Positions 11,862 through 23,786 of a stretch of 64,000 nt of DNA are shown piece by piece. Under the pieces are notes generated by a model. That model had not been told where the DNA came from. It worked only from the letters and a program-made list of their open reading frames with translations, and ran no database searches. Position 1 is the first letter of the stretch. Each line of letters begins with the position of its first letter. Both the position numbers and the translations under genes were made by a program. Source of the stretch: Manduca sexta (taxonomy: Eukaryota; Arthropoda; Insecta; Lepidoptera; Sphingidae); the NCBI RefSeq assembly GCF_014839805.1, contig NC_051134.1:6479170-6543169 (forward strand). The letters run 5' to 3'.

Positions 11862-14800
11862 ATGGAGTAAGTTTTATAATTTATCTTCTAACTAGCTACT
11901 ACCTTTGATTCTATACGTGTAAATGTCCAATGCAGATTTAAAACGTAAGAGATAGCATTAGATGGGAAAGCACTTTAGTGAAAAAAATAGAATCGGATCA
12001 GTAGCTTCAAAGATCATCTCTTAAACGCAAACTTGATTTTTATTTAACTTTGCTTTGTTCGTGTCCAATGTTTTGAGTTTCTAATTAATTGTCTACGCAT
12101 TCGAAGTTCAAGTCCAATCAATGGTCAATTGAATATTGATTCTTTATACAAACGACGTATCTTCTTAGATCAGAATCTTGATACCTGATTCCTTAGTTTG
12201 ATAAACTCTATGCAGTATCATATAAAAATAGTTATTTAAAGTTCTGAAGTTGGTACTATTTTTGAGTAGACGTACTCCAAATCGTACTAGTAATCTGCTA
12301 CTCTCCGCATTGTGTTCTGTAACAAAATTTACTACCTACGTTTCTGACATTTTTATAACGTGTTATCTGACATTTGTATTTGTAGGGATGACAGTGGGAT
12401 TGCTACGGTGTACAATAAAGACTGCTCTCAGAAGCAAAAGAAACGGTGCAAAAAGGCCATTTTGGGTGAGCAGTTTGAAGACTTCACCAAAAACACGTCT
12501 CTGCATGGCCTCAGATTCATCACAGAGAGAGAAGCCACGATGGTTGAGAAGTAAGTAGCAGATACTCTTTGTCGCAAATTCATAAATTCGTAACGAAATT
12601 TATTTACTGAAGATTGGCACAATTTTGACATAAAACTTCGGCAAGCTAAACAATAGGTACATGTTTTCGAGGATACTATTGAAGAGGTAAACAATACAAT
12701 GTAAATGATCGCCAATATATACATGGATCATTCGCAGTTTTTTTTTCACTTTTGAATGCATTTATATGTTTAGGGGAATTGATATTTCTTAATAATACCA
12801 CAGCACACTTTAAGACACTGAGCTCATTTTGCGCAGTCAAACCGTCTACAGTATTTTTTTTTATGTTACTGTAAAATGTAGGTAGGTATTGTAACTTTGA
12901 TTTTTCTGACGACCAACACCTTAGTCCGCCATAACTATGAAGCCTGTAAAGTCCCCGAAATGTCGGGAGAATAATAAAATATAAACATTACGATAAAATC
13001 CGAAAACTAGTTGTATTTAATTCCAATATAATGAATTGGAATTTTTAACAATCGTATGAAATTCAGCTTAATTTCATATAAATAGATAAAAAAGTTGAAA
13101 TCAGCGAAGGATCACACCCAGATTTTGAAAAAACATTATAGGCAGTTTTTGAAACAGGTTGTATAATAACATCAGTGATATTTTTATAAAGCAATTCAAT
13201 TAAGACATTATATCTAAAGACTGACTAGGATATGATACTTTTGCTCTTACAGAATGTTTTGGCTGATTTTGTTTTTGGCGAGTATGGGGGTCTGTTTGTA
13301 CCAGATACGCAACGTGTGGATTAAATGGGACACCAGCCCGGTTATAGTATCTATCAATGAACGGCTAGTTCGAGTGTCTGAGGTAAGATTATGAGAGGTT
13401 ATTACATTAAATTTGTGTTTTGATACAACTTCCGTTCACATTAACGTAACGGATGAGCAATGTAGATCATCTCGACTTACTATTATGATAATAATTATAA
13501 CAAAATACCAGCCACCATCCATTGCTGAGCACGGGCCTCCTCTACTATTGAGAGGCGACCTGGGTCTACTACGCTGGCCTAGTAGTTGGCAGACTTCACA
13601 TACCTTCGAAAACATTCTCAGTATATAGGTTTCTGCATAATGTTTTTCTTCACCTTTTAAACAAACGATAATATTTATTGATAAATAAACAATATACACG
13701 TAACTTCGAAAAGTACACAGACGTATAAAAGTGAAAAGTCGGAGGTGTGTGCTTTGGATTTTAAATCTACAGACATCGGTCTTAGGCCTTGGTAGACCAA
13801 TCCTTTTCCAATGAGCCTACCATGCACTTATATCAAATATAATAAAGAATAATTTTAAAGCTGTCACTTTTTGAATTGAATGATTTAAAATCTTAATATT
13901 TGGTCCAGGTGCCGTTTCCTTCGATTACGATATGCCCACAACGGAAGATTTCAAAATACCACAACTACGCAAAACAGAAGCAAACAATTTACGAAAATGT
14001 GTCGCAAATGTAAATATTGTATTATATTATAAATGTAATATTTTTGTACTAAAGTCTATAAATTTCTTAGTCGTGGAGTCGCACTCCCTTAAAAATTAGC
14101 CTGCAAGAACTGACCTGCAAGATATTCTGATCTCAAGAATGTCTATAGGAATTAGGACACCTCATTGCATTCAATAAAGTCATAACATTTTTTTGCAGAG
14201 CGAGACACATAATAATATGTTTTTATTAGATATTATTTATAGGTGGACCATAATAAGCAAATAATTATGTAATTTTATTTTATACTAGATTAATTATTCG
14301 TCTCAAATTCTTTCGACAATTAATTGGATTAAATAAATCTGTAAGGAATGGACGGAGGTTTTTAGCCGTTTAGGAATTTGATTTGCTTATTAGCGGTTAA
14401 AACTTCACTTTGATATTCACAATTTCGACACGCGGTAGCCGTGTCGGCTGAGCCAAGAACAAGGAACCACATATGTTGAAGCGAGCTAAATGCTTTATAA
14501 CTTAAAATCTATTTAACATTAACCCATGAAATTGTTTTATTTGAGAAAATCAAGCATGGAAAGGTCAGATTATCCATTGCCAGATTAAACGTTATGATTT
14601 GTGACGTTATTGTTGATTTTGAGTAAAATGCTATTAAGTAGTATTTTGTATACCATATTTTGTGCCATTCGATTTGGTACTTATGTTCTACAAAATTTGA
14701 ACTTGGTAACTATACGTCATTTGGCTCTCGACTCTAACTTTACCGTCATTTCATCCAACTTCCTAACCGGCTGAATTGTTTATTTCTGTAAAATGTATTT

Positions 14801-17800
14801 CATAAATTCTTTTAGTTCAGACTACAACCGAAAACAATTTGAAGACATCTCACTCATTTGCAATGAAGACACTACTTTCGAAGACATGTCTACAACGTGG
14901 TTAGATCGAAACTATTCGGACAGGGACTTGCTGAGACACATCGATGGGGTATAAAAATGGATGCATTTATTAAGATTTTTTTTATTTATTTCTTATTTTT
15001 ATATGGAGGTTGGTAGGCTGATTGAATTTACCCAATGATATGTAGATATGATTTTTATCTTAGAAAAGTACACAGTGCGATTTCTATCTAGAAAAACAAA
15101 ATCGTGAGGGCGAAATCGCGAGCACCTCCGAGTTACCTGTAAAGTATAAAGCCTGCGGGGAATCAATATCATAAATCTACTATCTGATTTATAGGTGTTT
15201 TTAATCAGTATCACCCCGCAGTCTCGAATTCGTTTCAAATATGACGATAGGCTTGCTCCCCTATCATATCGTATGGCGGAACACACAGGAAACAAATAGA
15301 TGACCTGGTTGTTTAAATCTATCTATGCACGACGTATTTCATTTTTTCCTTGACCAAACTATTTTATTACAGGCAATGAATACGCATCGCCTGATGCTGA
15401 ATTTCATGTCGGAGTGCAAATGGCGCCATGAAATATTACAGTGTTCCGATATTTTGAACGGAGTGTACACACAAGAAGGCTTGTGTTTCAACTTTAACGG
15501 ATTAGCCGCGGATGATTTATTTCGAACGAAGCAGTGAGTAGTCATTTTATAGCTAACTAGGTTTCGTTCGTGGTTTCGCCTGATTATTCAATTTTCCTAT
15601 CCTCAATACTTAGAAGTAAAATAGAATAATCCTCGAAATATTATAATTTAATTTTAACTCATATTTTACAAATAATTGATTGCCATAACTTAAAAAAAAG
15701 CTTATTCGTATTTTAATTAAAAATATAAATTATAATTAGTACGGTCTTAAACAAAGCATAATCAAAAATTATTATTAAACATATTTTTTTCTGATCAAAA
15801 CAATGATTATTTCGTTACTTGAGGATAAGAAACTAGTTTTATTAAATATAAAGGTTAAGTTCTTCTCAAATAATAAAATTTTCAGGATACATAAGAATTA
15901 CAGTTATATTCAAAGAAGGAAACCTCTAAAGAAATGGAGCCTGGAGGGCGGATACGAGGACGAATCCTTTAGTACATATCCTAGGCGGGGACGGGTGAGC
16001 TTCTTGTCTTAATATTACTGTGTTGTTCCTAGCACCTCTCGTGTGAGACAGTGATGATATGGCCGGAATATTCATGGATTTTTCTTAGCGCACTCGACGA
16101 TAAGCCATTTTTTTTTAATTGCTTTTGTGTGACTAGACGAGTCTATCTTTTGGCTGTTCGTAAGTGATACGGCTACCCATAAACAGTAGCAACATCATCC
16201 AGACTTTTGAATTAAAAACAACTTTGTGCACAGCGGTCGTCACCCTGAGCCGTACGATGTTAAGTCTCATGAGGCCCAATTACTACACTGGGTAGAAAAT
16301 CCTTTAAACCGGAATACAGCAGTGCATGCACTGCTGCTTGGCGACAGAAATAGACATTGCGCTAGTTTATATCCAGTGATGATCCCGTGAATACGATCTA
16401 CCACCAGTGATGATTTATTGTTTGATTGTTATCAAGCTTTTGGAGTATGGAAACCACGTCATGCATCATACCTATAGATTACAATCTACATCTGCTTTGT
16501 TTCACAAAAAAACGCTAAAAGGAAGTCAAAAACGATCCAGTCGTGTCCATCCGCCCGGCTGCCGTTTCGTCAAGGGCTACTGTATTTATGGTATCTAATT
16601 AAAAGTGGTAAAAATGGACATCAGTTTCTTCCCTAGCATGAAAAGACCGATTCGAAACATCCAATGAAACAAATCAACATGAAGGAGTCTTTTATAGTAT
16701 TTTATAAAGTCGGTGAAGTTATCGGCGGTTCATAATTTTTCAAAAGTCGTCAACTTTCTAAAGGCTATGATCAGTAACCACTTACAATCAGGTGTCTTGT
16801 TTGTTTGTCTGATCTTCAAAAGGAAAAAACTATCTTTTCTACCGGTATGACAAAACATTACATCGAACCTAATGGTAAGTATAATTTACTTTTAAAATGT
16901 CAATCATCGCAAACGGCTTTTCTCCGTGGACGCTAGGGTTTCGCCGCGATTTATTTGGAGCTACACCTGAAATCCACCATACCAGCGATCTGCTTGTGTT
17001 CTTGATTCATTACTATAAAAATATTATATTCTTCAGCAAAACGGAGCCGAGCCAGATCTAGTCATTCTATTCATCGAGGATAGAAGTCAACTAGACGAGG
17101 AATGTAATTCAGTCTACTCAGGACAAAAGGTCAGTTTGAAACAATTGAATCTGCCTACTTAACGCGCCACGTACAAGTAATTTGTCTACAGAATGAATGA
17201 CCGGATCAAGCAAAATAGTATTATTACATTAATGTAGAAAATAAATGTGGTGCCATACTTTATTGTGAAGTTTCGTGTGGTGTGTGAGATTAATGGAGAT
17301 AAGAAGGAAATAAGAAAAGGATATGATGTTCGAACATCTTATCCTTCGTCATTCTATCCTAATTCTTATTTTCGTTCTTTAAGGTCGACAGAGAAACCAC
17401 GAACTATATTATTAGCTGGGATCATGAATTATTATGATATTTTATACAGGTATACGTGCAGCACCCCGCGGATATGCCGCAGTCATCTCTCTACTACTAC
17501 GCCATGCCCCCGGACCAAACTTCCTCTTTTGCTCTCAAATACAGTCTTGTGGCAACGTCAGATGAGGTCAAAGACTATACCCCCGAAATGTGAGTGGTGG
17601 AGCTGTTTAATCAGGTGTTTACAATTATTGGTGTTGGTAGACGATCTGTCTTACTAGAATACCATATAAATAAGTTCTGTTATATCTTGGCTTCTAAAGT
17701 ATAATCTAACATGGCAGAGAAAAATAAATGAAAATTATTTAATTTATTACTTAGCTCTTGAATATTAAGTTTTTCCCTTTTTACGGTCTTCAAATGCGGT

Positions 17801-20319
17801 GATGATGTGAAAGCAGGCAAGTGTCTCAAATATGTTGGACCAAATGGATCAAAAAATAATAAATAATGTTTACGTCTTTGGAATAGTTCAAGTTTAATAC
17901 AGCACCAATACTTGGTAGTTTGAACCTGAGTGAATAAGGATTTGGGAAATTATTTTTGTTGTTGCGCATAATAAATATGATGCATAGTGCATAATACCAA
18001 TATATTATAATACCAACTGAAGATTCTAAAGAAACGTATTTAAATGTTGCAGACGGCACTGCTACTTCCCCGGGGAGCGGTATCTTCGCTATTTCAAAGT
18101 ATACACGGAGAACAACTGTAGGCTCGAGTGTTTGTCTAACTACACATACAACATGTGCGGCTGCGTGGGTTTCTATATGCCTCGTAAGTATACATAAAAG
18201 GAAGTTAACGGGTATTTTTTAGTTTTCTGTTACTTTAATTGTTGTATTATTTTCATTGTAGATAACACCAGTAATAGGATCTGCACCATACAAAGCAAAC
18301 CTTGTATGGAATCAGTAATAGGCAAGTAAAATTAATTTTTGTCCGATTTTTGAGTGATTGTGCAAAACATTTTCAACGGTTTAAAACATTATTTATCTCA
18401 TTAATAAGTATTATTTACAGAAAAAATTGCGGAAACAGAGACGGCGGATATCAGCGCGAGAATGTGTAACTGTTTACCTGCTTGCAACTCCGTCGAATAT
18501 GATGCCGAGGTTTTAAAGACAAAGTTTAATATCAAACAACACTTAATGAATAGGAGGAACCAACAATCTGCCGAGTATTGGAAGAAGTAATTTATAATTA
18601 CTTTTATTTTTATTGTATCTGCTTACTAAAGACACATAACTAAATTAAAGCAGAGACATAATGTAGGCCGTAGATTCAGATTATGGAAGTAGTGATTTGA
18701 AGACAAAGTTAGATATCAAACGTTACTTACTAATCAATAAAAGCGAGGCTTCTACTTCGCATAGGGAGAAGTTATTTACCTTTTTTGTTATTTTTAAATT
18801 AACCATGGACTATAGTACCTTACCTAGGTAGGTAGGAGTAGGTAATCAAGGTGCACCGTGGAGTCAGATTATGAAAATAGTGATAACAGCATTATAACGT
18901 ACATACGGATACGTGTATACATATATGTATATAAGAGAACTCCGGGCTATAGGATAACATTAGATCTATTAATATTCTTTGATACTTTGGCCAATAACGT
19001 GAATGCATGGCCGAGCATTTCCCATGATTTCAATCTCATTGCTCTTTAAGGAACTGTTCACAAATAAATGAACGTTTTCCAGTAAATTGTCTTGCTTTTA
19101 AATCATTTCAATGATTAAGGCGTATAAAAATTTCTCGTTGTGTCATCTGATGATTGTGCCAATTTTTCTTGACAAAAGTCTTCATTAACCATGGCGTCTA
19201 ATTCTGAATACCACATTTATACCTTTTCTTCGCAATGCTAGCATTTGTAACAACTACCCTTGTTGAAATTTCAAAACTCTTCAAAATATTCGCTTATAGT
19301 AGCGTCACTATAAGTGTTTAAGATTGCTTCTGGTAGGTTATTTGGATCCACCTGGATAGCGACCACTTTGCACAAGGTGTAAAACCCGCCATAATGGCCA
19401 CCTCGACCTGTTTTGCTTTATCCAGTTTCAAACAGAGAAGCATGATTGAGTCGACTGGCAACGGATAATCATTTCTCGACAGTTGACACTCTAACTGGAC
19501 TTTATTCTACTTACGATCAGATGCAGCGAGGGCACATTGGCGTACCCATGCAAAAAATTACGAGCTACAGCTTTAGATATCTTCGTATTAGAGAGATAAT
19601 ATGTCTCGTTTATCGATATTTAAAAAAAAATATCTTTACGATCCAGTCACATATCAATTTATTCTTCAATGAGGTTTTGTTAAATAGATATCCAAGATTA
19701 TTGAGCTGATACATTATATATTATTACTTATCGTTTACGCCATATTATATACAAGAAAACGTTTATTCATAATAAAAAAAAATATATACTTCACAGTTGC
19801 TCGTTTTCAAAACTGGAGGTGTATTTCAAGAGCCCTCGCTTCGTGTCCATGCGCCGCTCGGAGCTGTTCGGTCTGACCGACTTCATCGCCAACTGCGGAG
19901 GGCTGCTGGGCTTGTTCTTAGGGTTCTCCTTCCTCAGCCTCGCCGAGATCTTCTATTACATGACCCTCAGGTATTTTCTAGTGTTATCTAACTATAGCGC
20001 ATTAGTATGGTCGAACAATATAACAAACGTTAGTTAATAGCTTATTAGTATGAAAAGTATAGGGATTTTGCGTTGTTGTATCTCATTTTATCAAATTTAG
20101 ATTCTAAACTACGTAGAGAATTCGATTCATACAATATAACAAACTGACTAACGTTTGTTATATTGAACGTTGGGATAAAATTATAACATAAATAAAACGC
20201 GATAAAATTCCTAAAATAGTTTTATTTGAATTTATAATATTCGCGTAAACATAAGAAATCGTTATATTTTCAGACTTTGGTGCGTTTTCAAGAGTGATTT
20301 GAACAAGGCGAACCAGTAA
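11862..20319 (+). CDS. Pickpocket-type DEG/ENaC channel subunit, gene B (complete)
   Basis: Predicted cation channel subunit of the plasma membrane. Coding exons: 11862-11866, 12386-12550, 13253-13382, 13909-14009, 14816-14948, 15373-15533, 15886-15994, 17037-17129, 17450-17589, 18053-18183, 18262-18321, 18421-18586, 19797-19970, 20274-20319. They join to 1614 bases, 537 residues, typical for the family. Domains: cytosolic N-terminus with His-Gly at residues 42-43; TM1 about 58-78; VPFPSITICP at 101-110; Cys-rich extracellular domain through about 460 (CRLECLSNYTYNMCGCVG in exon 10, CNCLPAC in exon 12); TM2 about 490-520 with degenerin-site Ala496 and filter GFS at 507-509. Exon 1 gives only ATG plus two bases. 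The intron after 18321 begins with GC (G|GCAAGT); the rest are GT-AG. Intron 12 holds a duplicated exon-12 tail (18697-18770). Looks functional. The ppk28-like label is inference. Confidence 0.92.
12880..13045 (+). mobile_element. Penelope-like element 3' fragment in intron 2 of gene B
   Basis: Shares the tail of the family: GTAACTTTGATTTTTCTGAC, ACCAACACCTTAGTCCG, then ATGTCGGGAGAATAATAAAA. It is 5'-truncated, as is usual for these elements, and absent from intron 2 of gene C. Confidence 0.5.
13498..13790 (-). repeat. SINE1, old degenerate copy in intron 3 of gene B
   Basis: Minus-strand copy of the tRNA-derived SINE best seen at 42858-43173. Matches include ATTGCTGAGCACGGGCCTCC, CACATACCTTCGAAAACATT and GGAGGTGTGTGCTTTGGATT, which carries the decayed B box. 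Divergence is high. Confidence 0.6.
15190..15300 (+). repeat. SINE2 fragment in intron 5 of gene B
   Basis: Counterpart of the fragment at 93-253 in gene A (GGTGTTTTTAATCAGTATCA, CCTATCATATCGTATGGCGG). Both copies are decayed to a similar degree. Confidence 0.6.
16130..16425 (-). repeat. LINE 3'-end fragment in intron 7 of gene B
   Basis: Counterpart of 1620-2040 in gene A. Contains TACCCATAAACAGTAGCAAC, CACTGCTGCTTGGCGACAGA and AATAGACATTGCG, all of which recur in the minus-strand copy at 33788-34105. Confidence 0.6.
18697..18770 (+). pseudogene. Relic duplicate of the exon 12 tail inside intron 12 of gene B
   Basis: Seventy-four bases align with the last part of exon 12, and match gene A's version better than gene B's own. 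They keep a frame reading KTKLDIKRYLLINKSEAS-, where the B exon reads a quite different end. The exon-12 Trp codon is changed to AGG and the donor GTAATG to GTTATT, so it probably cannot be spliced out correctly. The 26 bases before it repeat again after it near 18857, so the unit is a tandem duplication of exon tail plus about 100 bases of intron. Probably not used. Confidence 0.75.
19355..19550. repeat. Dispersed repeat R3 in intron 12 of gene B
   Basis: Counterpart of 4290-4490 (GATAGCGACCACTTTGCACA, CGCCATAATGGCCACCTCG, GATAATCATTTCTCGACAG). Shared position with gene A dates it before the A/B duplication. Confidence 0.55.
20012..20262 (+). repeat. Inverted repeat and Penelope-like tail in intron 13 of gene B
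   Basis: Arms 20012-20036 and 20145-20169 are 25-base reverse complements with two or three mismatches (left arm CGAACAATATAACAAACGTT...). Bases 20170-20262 are the family tail (ATAAAACGCGATAAAATTCC, then AAACATAAGAAATCGTTA) that gene A also has immediately before exon 14. Most of the element seen in gene A has been lost here. Confidence 0.5.
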
Positions 20320-20364
20320 AATAGCTAAAAGATGTCTACTCTTCGAATTGGTTTTAGTAGAAGC

Positions 20365-21110
20365 TATGGGTTAAAAAGTTTCGATGAAATTTGGTATGGA
20401 TATAGTTTGAGACCCTAGGAAGGACATGGGCTACTTTTTATCCTGGAAGAATGTATGGCGGAACTTTTATCCCAAGAAACTTTAAAGCTTGTTAATAATA
20501 ATTTCGAGTACCTCCCCAACTTTTCTTGTATATAAAATATTCACACTTAGTTACGATAAATTTAATATTGTAATAATAAGTATAATTTAAATGAAATTTT
20601 ATCGATGGGTGTTTTCGGACAGAAATTTGTATTCTACCTTGCACAACACTTTTGGGAGTTTGATTATGGGTTATCGGAGCACATAACCACAGCTTGTTTT
20701 TCAATATGACATTAAAAATATTTTTTTAAAACTAAATTATTTTTTATTTATTTTTACCTATGTCAGTAACTGAGGCTTATAACTCTTACAAACCATTCGT
20801 GTATAGATGTAGTCAAAGGATAGCTTCCTGCATTATATAATCAAAATTAAACCGATTTCAAAAGTCTCAAATCGCAAACTAAGCCAGGTGCTTGTTTTGC
20901 AACCGACGTTAATATCTATAATTTCCGAAGTATAATGGGCTTTAAATATTAATCAATAAGAGTAAGGATCTGAGCCACTGCTACTTGCTAGGTTAAGTTA
21001 GTCCATTCATCATCATTAAGCACGTGAAGTCCATGGCCGAACATAAGCATCCCCTAAAGATTTCCAAATAAACCTTTCAAAAGCGGCCTTAATTCTATAT
21101 TTTCTATTAT
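20365..21110 (+). repeat. 3' flank of gene B: repeat R4, flank shared with gene A, repeat R5
   Basis: Bases 20365-20490 are R4 (TTCGATGAAATTTGGTATGG, TAGTTTGAGACCCTAGGAAG). Bases 20550-20850 match 6860-7165 after gene A. Bases 21020-21110 are R5 (CCATGGCCGAACATAAGCAT, CTAAAGATTTCC). No gene is seen here. Confidence 0.55.
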
Positions 21111-21902
21111 TTTCTTACCTTTATTAAGTCGTCTGTCCACGCTACGCTTGCTAGTACGAGGTCTCTAGTTCAGTCATGCTGTAGACAAATATATGTAAAG
21201 TAGAGTTAGAACTCAGTGGTACAGCGCCTAGAAATACGGCAACATAATAGGTAGGAACAAATGATGCGTTAGCCTTTCTCTAAAATATACCCTTAAGATA
21301 ATAATACAATAAAGAGTATCAGATCAGAGATGAGTCGTCAAAGGTCTCTGAATCCGTTTTAAATAAGATTTAGAGAGGGACGCGATAAACTTTTCTATAA
21401 ACTTATTCGTGGAATTTAATCAACATAGGACACTAGACAAAAATTGTATACGAATTATATGCCTATAATCACCGATTTAAATCGCAGCTTTTCAGGCAAG
21501 AGGTACCTCTACGAACCAGAAGTGGAGTAAAATTATAAAAAATGGAAACACTTCTTCATCCCACACGTTTTTAAGGGCTCCTCGCTAAAAATTAATCATA
21601 CTTTAAAATACTTTATTTTGAGACAGTGTCTTAGCAAACAAGTGTCGTAAAATTTATATTCGCCCGCAAATATTTGTAGGAGAATTATAATGTAGCAGAA
21701 AAATAATTTTGCCGATAGTTGACCATATTGATTATCGTGATGAAAATAGGTTTACTATGTCATAAATAACAAAATTAATTCAATACGGAGTCGTAAATGA
21801 AGGCTCACATTATCCCTCGTGTGTTAGGGCCAATATGAATTATGAATAGGGAGTGTCTTCCCCCCCGAGAGGTATCATGGCTAGTTATTATACCAAGCGT
21901 AG

Positions 21903-21969
21903 TTTTAATTTCGGTTCGCATGTAAGCAAACCTTACCCTGGTTTGCTTACATGCGAACCGAAATTAAAA
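21903..21969. repeat. Perfect 30-bp inverted repeat (hairpin) with 7-base spacer
   Basis: Arms 21903-21932 and 21940-21969 are exact reverse complements (left arm begins TTTTAATTTCGGTTCGCATG), separated by TTACCCT. The surroundings are not otherwise repetitive that I can see. Confidence 0.9.
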
Positions 21970-22469
21970 TTTGAAAATATGTCCGATGTTATTATCAGAA
22001 TTCCCAGTATCTTATTATTTAATGTCAGCCTTCATCAGTGGGCATATGGTACTTATACTTGTTATAATTATTGTAAACTTTTGTCATCGAATACTAGCTT
22101 GTTATTTGGTTGCCTACGCAGGATGAGTAGTATTAGAATACCCAGAACTTTAGATAAACAATATGATGTCGCCAAGACTCTATCAATTTTTTGCTGCCGA
22201 GAAACAGTACATTAGCGATGACGATAGCATATTGGATGTGGAACAGACTGTCGAGACGAAAATTCGTAGGTGCCTCTTACTTTTCTAAAGTTATATGTGT
22301 GTTCTTTGCGAAGGATCGTTTGTTCGATGAAGGAAAACATAGTGAACCTGCATATCTGAGAAGTTCTCTATAAGAATTTCGAGGGTATGTCACTCTCCCA
22401 ACCCGCATTAGGCTAGTGTGGTGGACTATGGCTTTAACCCCTTTAGTAGTAGAGAACTCAGCATTCATT

Positions 22470-22610
22470 TCAGCCGGGAATTGTCCACTGCTGGACATAG
22501 GTCTCCCCCATTGAGTGCCATAGGGACTGGTTCTGGGCCGCCCTCATCCATCGGACTCCGGCGAGCCTCACCAGGTCGTCAGTCCATCTCTTGCCTACTC
22601 AGCATTGTGA
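22470..22610. repeat. Dispersed repeat R5 copy
   Basis: Contains TTGTCCACTGCTGGACATAG, GTCTCCCCCATTGAGTGCCA and ACCAGGTCGTCAGTCCATCT. This well-kept piece is GC-richer than its flanks. Just after it (22613-22650) is a SINE1 tail fragment (TATAATACTCGGCTGATGTT). Confidence 0.55.
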
Positions 22611-23299
22611 CAGTATAATACTCGGCTGATGTTATTATAGATGAAGATTAAATTGTAAAAGCAACTGGCATTGTGCTCAGTGCCAATAGTGTTATTCGGT
22701 TAATATTTGATACTAGCTTCCGCCCGCAGCTTCGCCCGCGTGGATTTCGGACTTCAAAAATGGAGGAGGTGCTCAATTTGTCGAGATGTTTTTTTATTGT
22801 ATGGTGGTATGCAGGCGGTCTGATTGTCCGGTAAGGGTCTGATGATGGGATCCTGTTGAAATCGAAGGAAGCATATAGCATGATTCAGTATTCATGCGTG
22901 ATGGCTTATTATTAGCGTATTTCAAGTATAGCTTTGGTGTTTCTATACCGATTTCTATGATTCTTTTTTATGGAATATTTAATAATGTTAACTTTTTTAA
23001 TTAGGGATGACTGAGAGTGTTATAAACGTAAGAGTAGACAAATATAATGAGAAAGCTTCGAACTGCTAAGCTATCGGGAGTTACACGTCTTATTGTGAGT
23101 CAACCATAAAAGATAGACACATGCTGTCGTGGGATATTTTTTATATAATTTTAAGGAGAACATTTCCGTCATATATGATTTCTGTGTAGCTTTAACCATT
23201 AAGGTTGCACACGCGACTGAAGCTTAAAAAATGGAGTAACTTCTCCCGTTTTCCCAACATTTCCCTTCACTGCTCTGCTCTTATTAATTGTAGTGTGAT

Positions 23300-23440
23300 G
23301 AAAAGTATACTATAACCAGCTCAGGAGTATGAAAAATAATTGTACCAAGTTTCGTTAAAATCCGTCGAGTAGTTTTTGTTTCTATAACGGTTATACAGAC
23401 AGACAGACAGACAAACAAAGAATTTACTAATTGCATTTTT
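23300..23440 (+). repeat. Dispersed repeat end with (CAGA)n tract
   Basis: TACCAAGTTTCGTTAAAATC then GTCGAGTAGTTTTTG leads into CAGACAGACAGACAGACAAA. A related fragment lies at about 32680-32760 (CCAAATTTCATTCAAATTCG). This motif order is common at the ends of dispersed insect repeats. Confidence 0.45.
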
Positions 23441-23590
23441 GGCATCAGTATCGATCCCTAATCACCCCCTGATAGTTATTTTGTAAATATATTTCATGTA
23501 CAGAATTGACCTCTCTACAGATTTATTATAAGTATAGATATACGTCTGCGCGCTACCTACCTACCTACCTAGTAGTTTAGACTATAAAAT

Positions 23591-23786
23591 AGTGATGTCA
23601 AATTTGGTTGGTTGATAAGCGGAAATTTACATTTCATACACATCTTTATTTAGTGCCATAGTAAATTAGAAGGGTTATATGGTCCCAAGAGGATACAAGA
23701 AAATAATACCTTAATTATAGCTTTAGTATCGCATTTGTACACAGCATATCGTGCTAGTAGGACGTTGGTGATAGGTGGTGCGAAAA
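23591..23786 (+). promoter_or_regulatory. Upstream region of gene C, conserved with gene B
   Basis: Aligns with 11659-11861. The shared blocks include GTTGATAAGCGGAAATTTAC, GTCCCAAGAGGATAC and GTATCGCATTTGTACACAGC, ending at the ATG context CGAAAAATGGA. Probably promoter plus 5' UTR. The start of transcription is not shown by sequence alone. Confidence 0.5.

Noticed and set aside
21903..21969. Hairpin as a bacterial-type terminator or CRISPR repeat
   Set aside because: The DNA is clearly eukaryotic, there is no U-tract logic and no spaced direct repeats.
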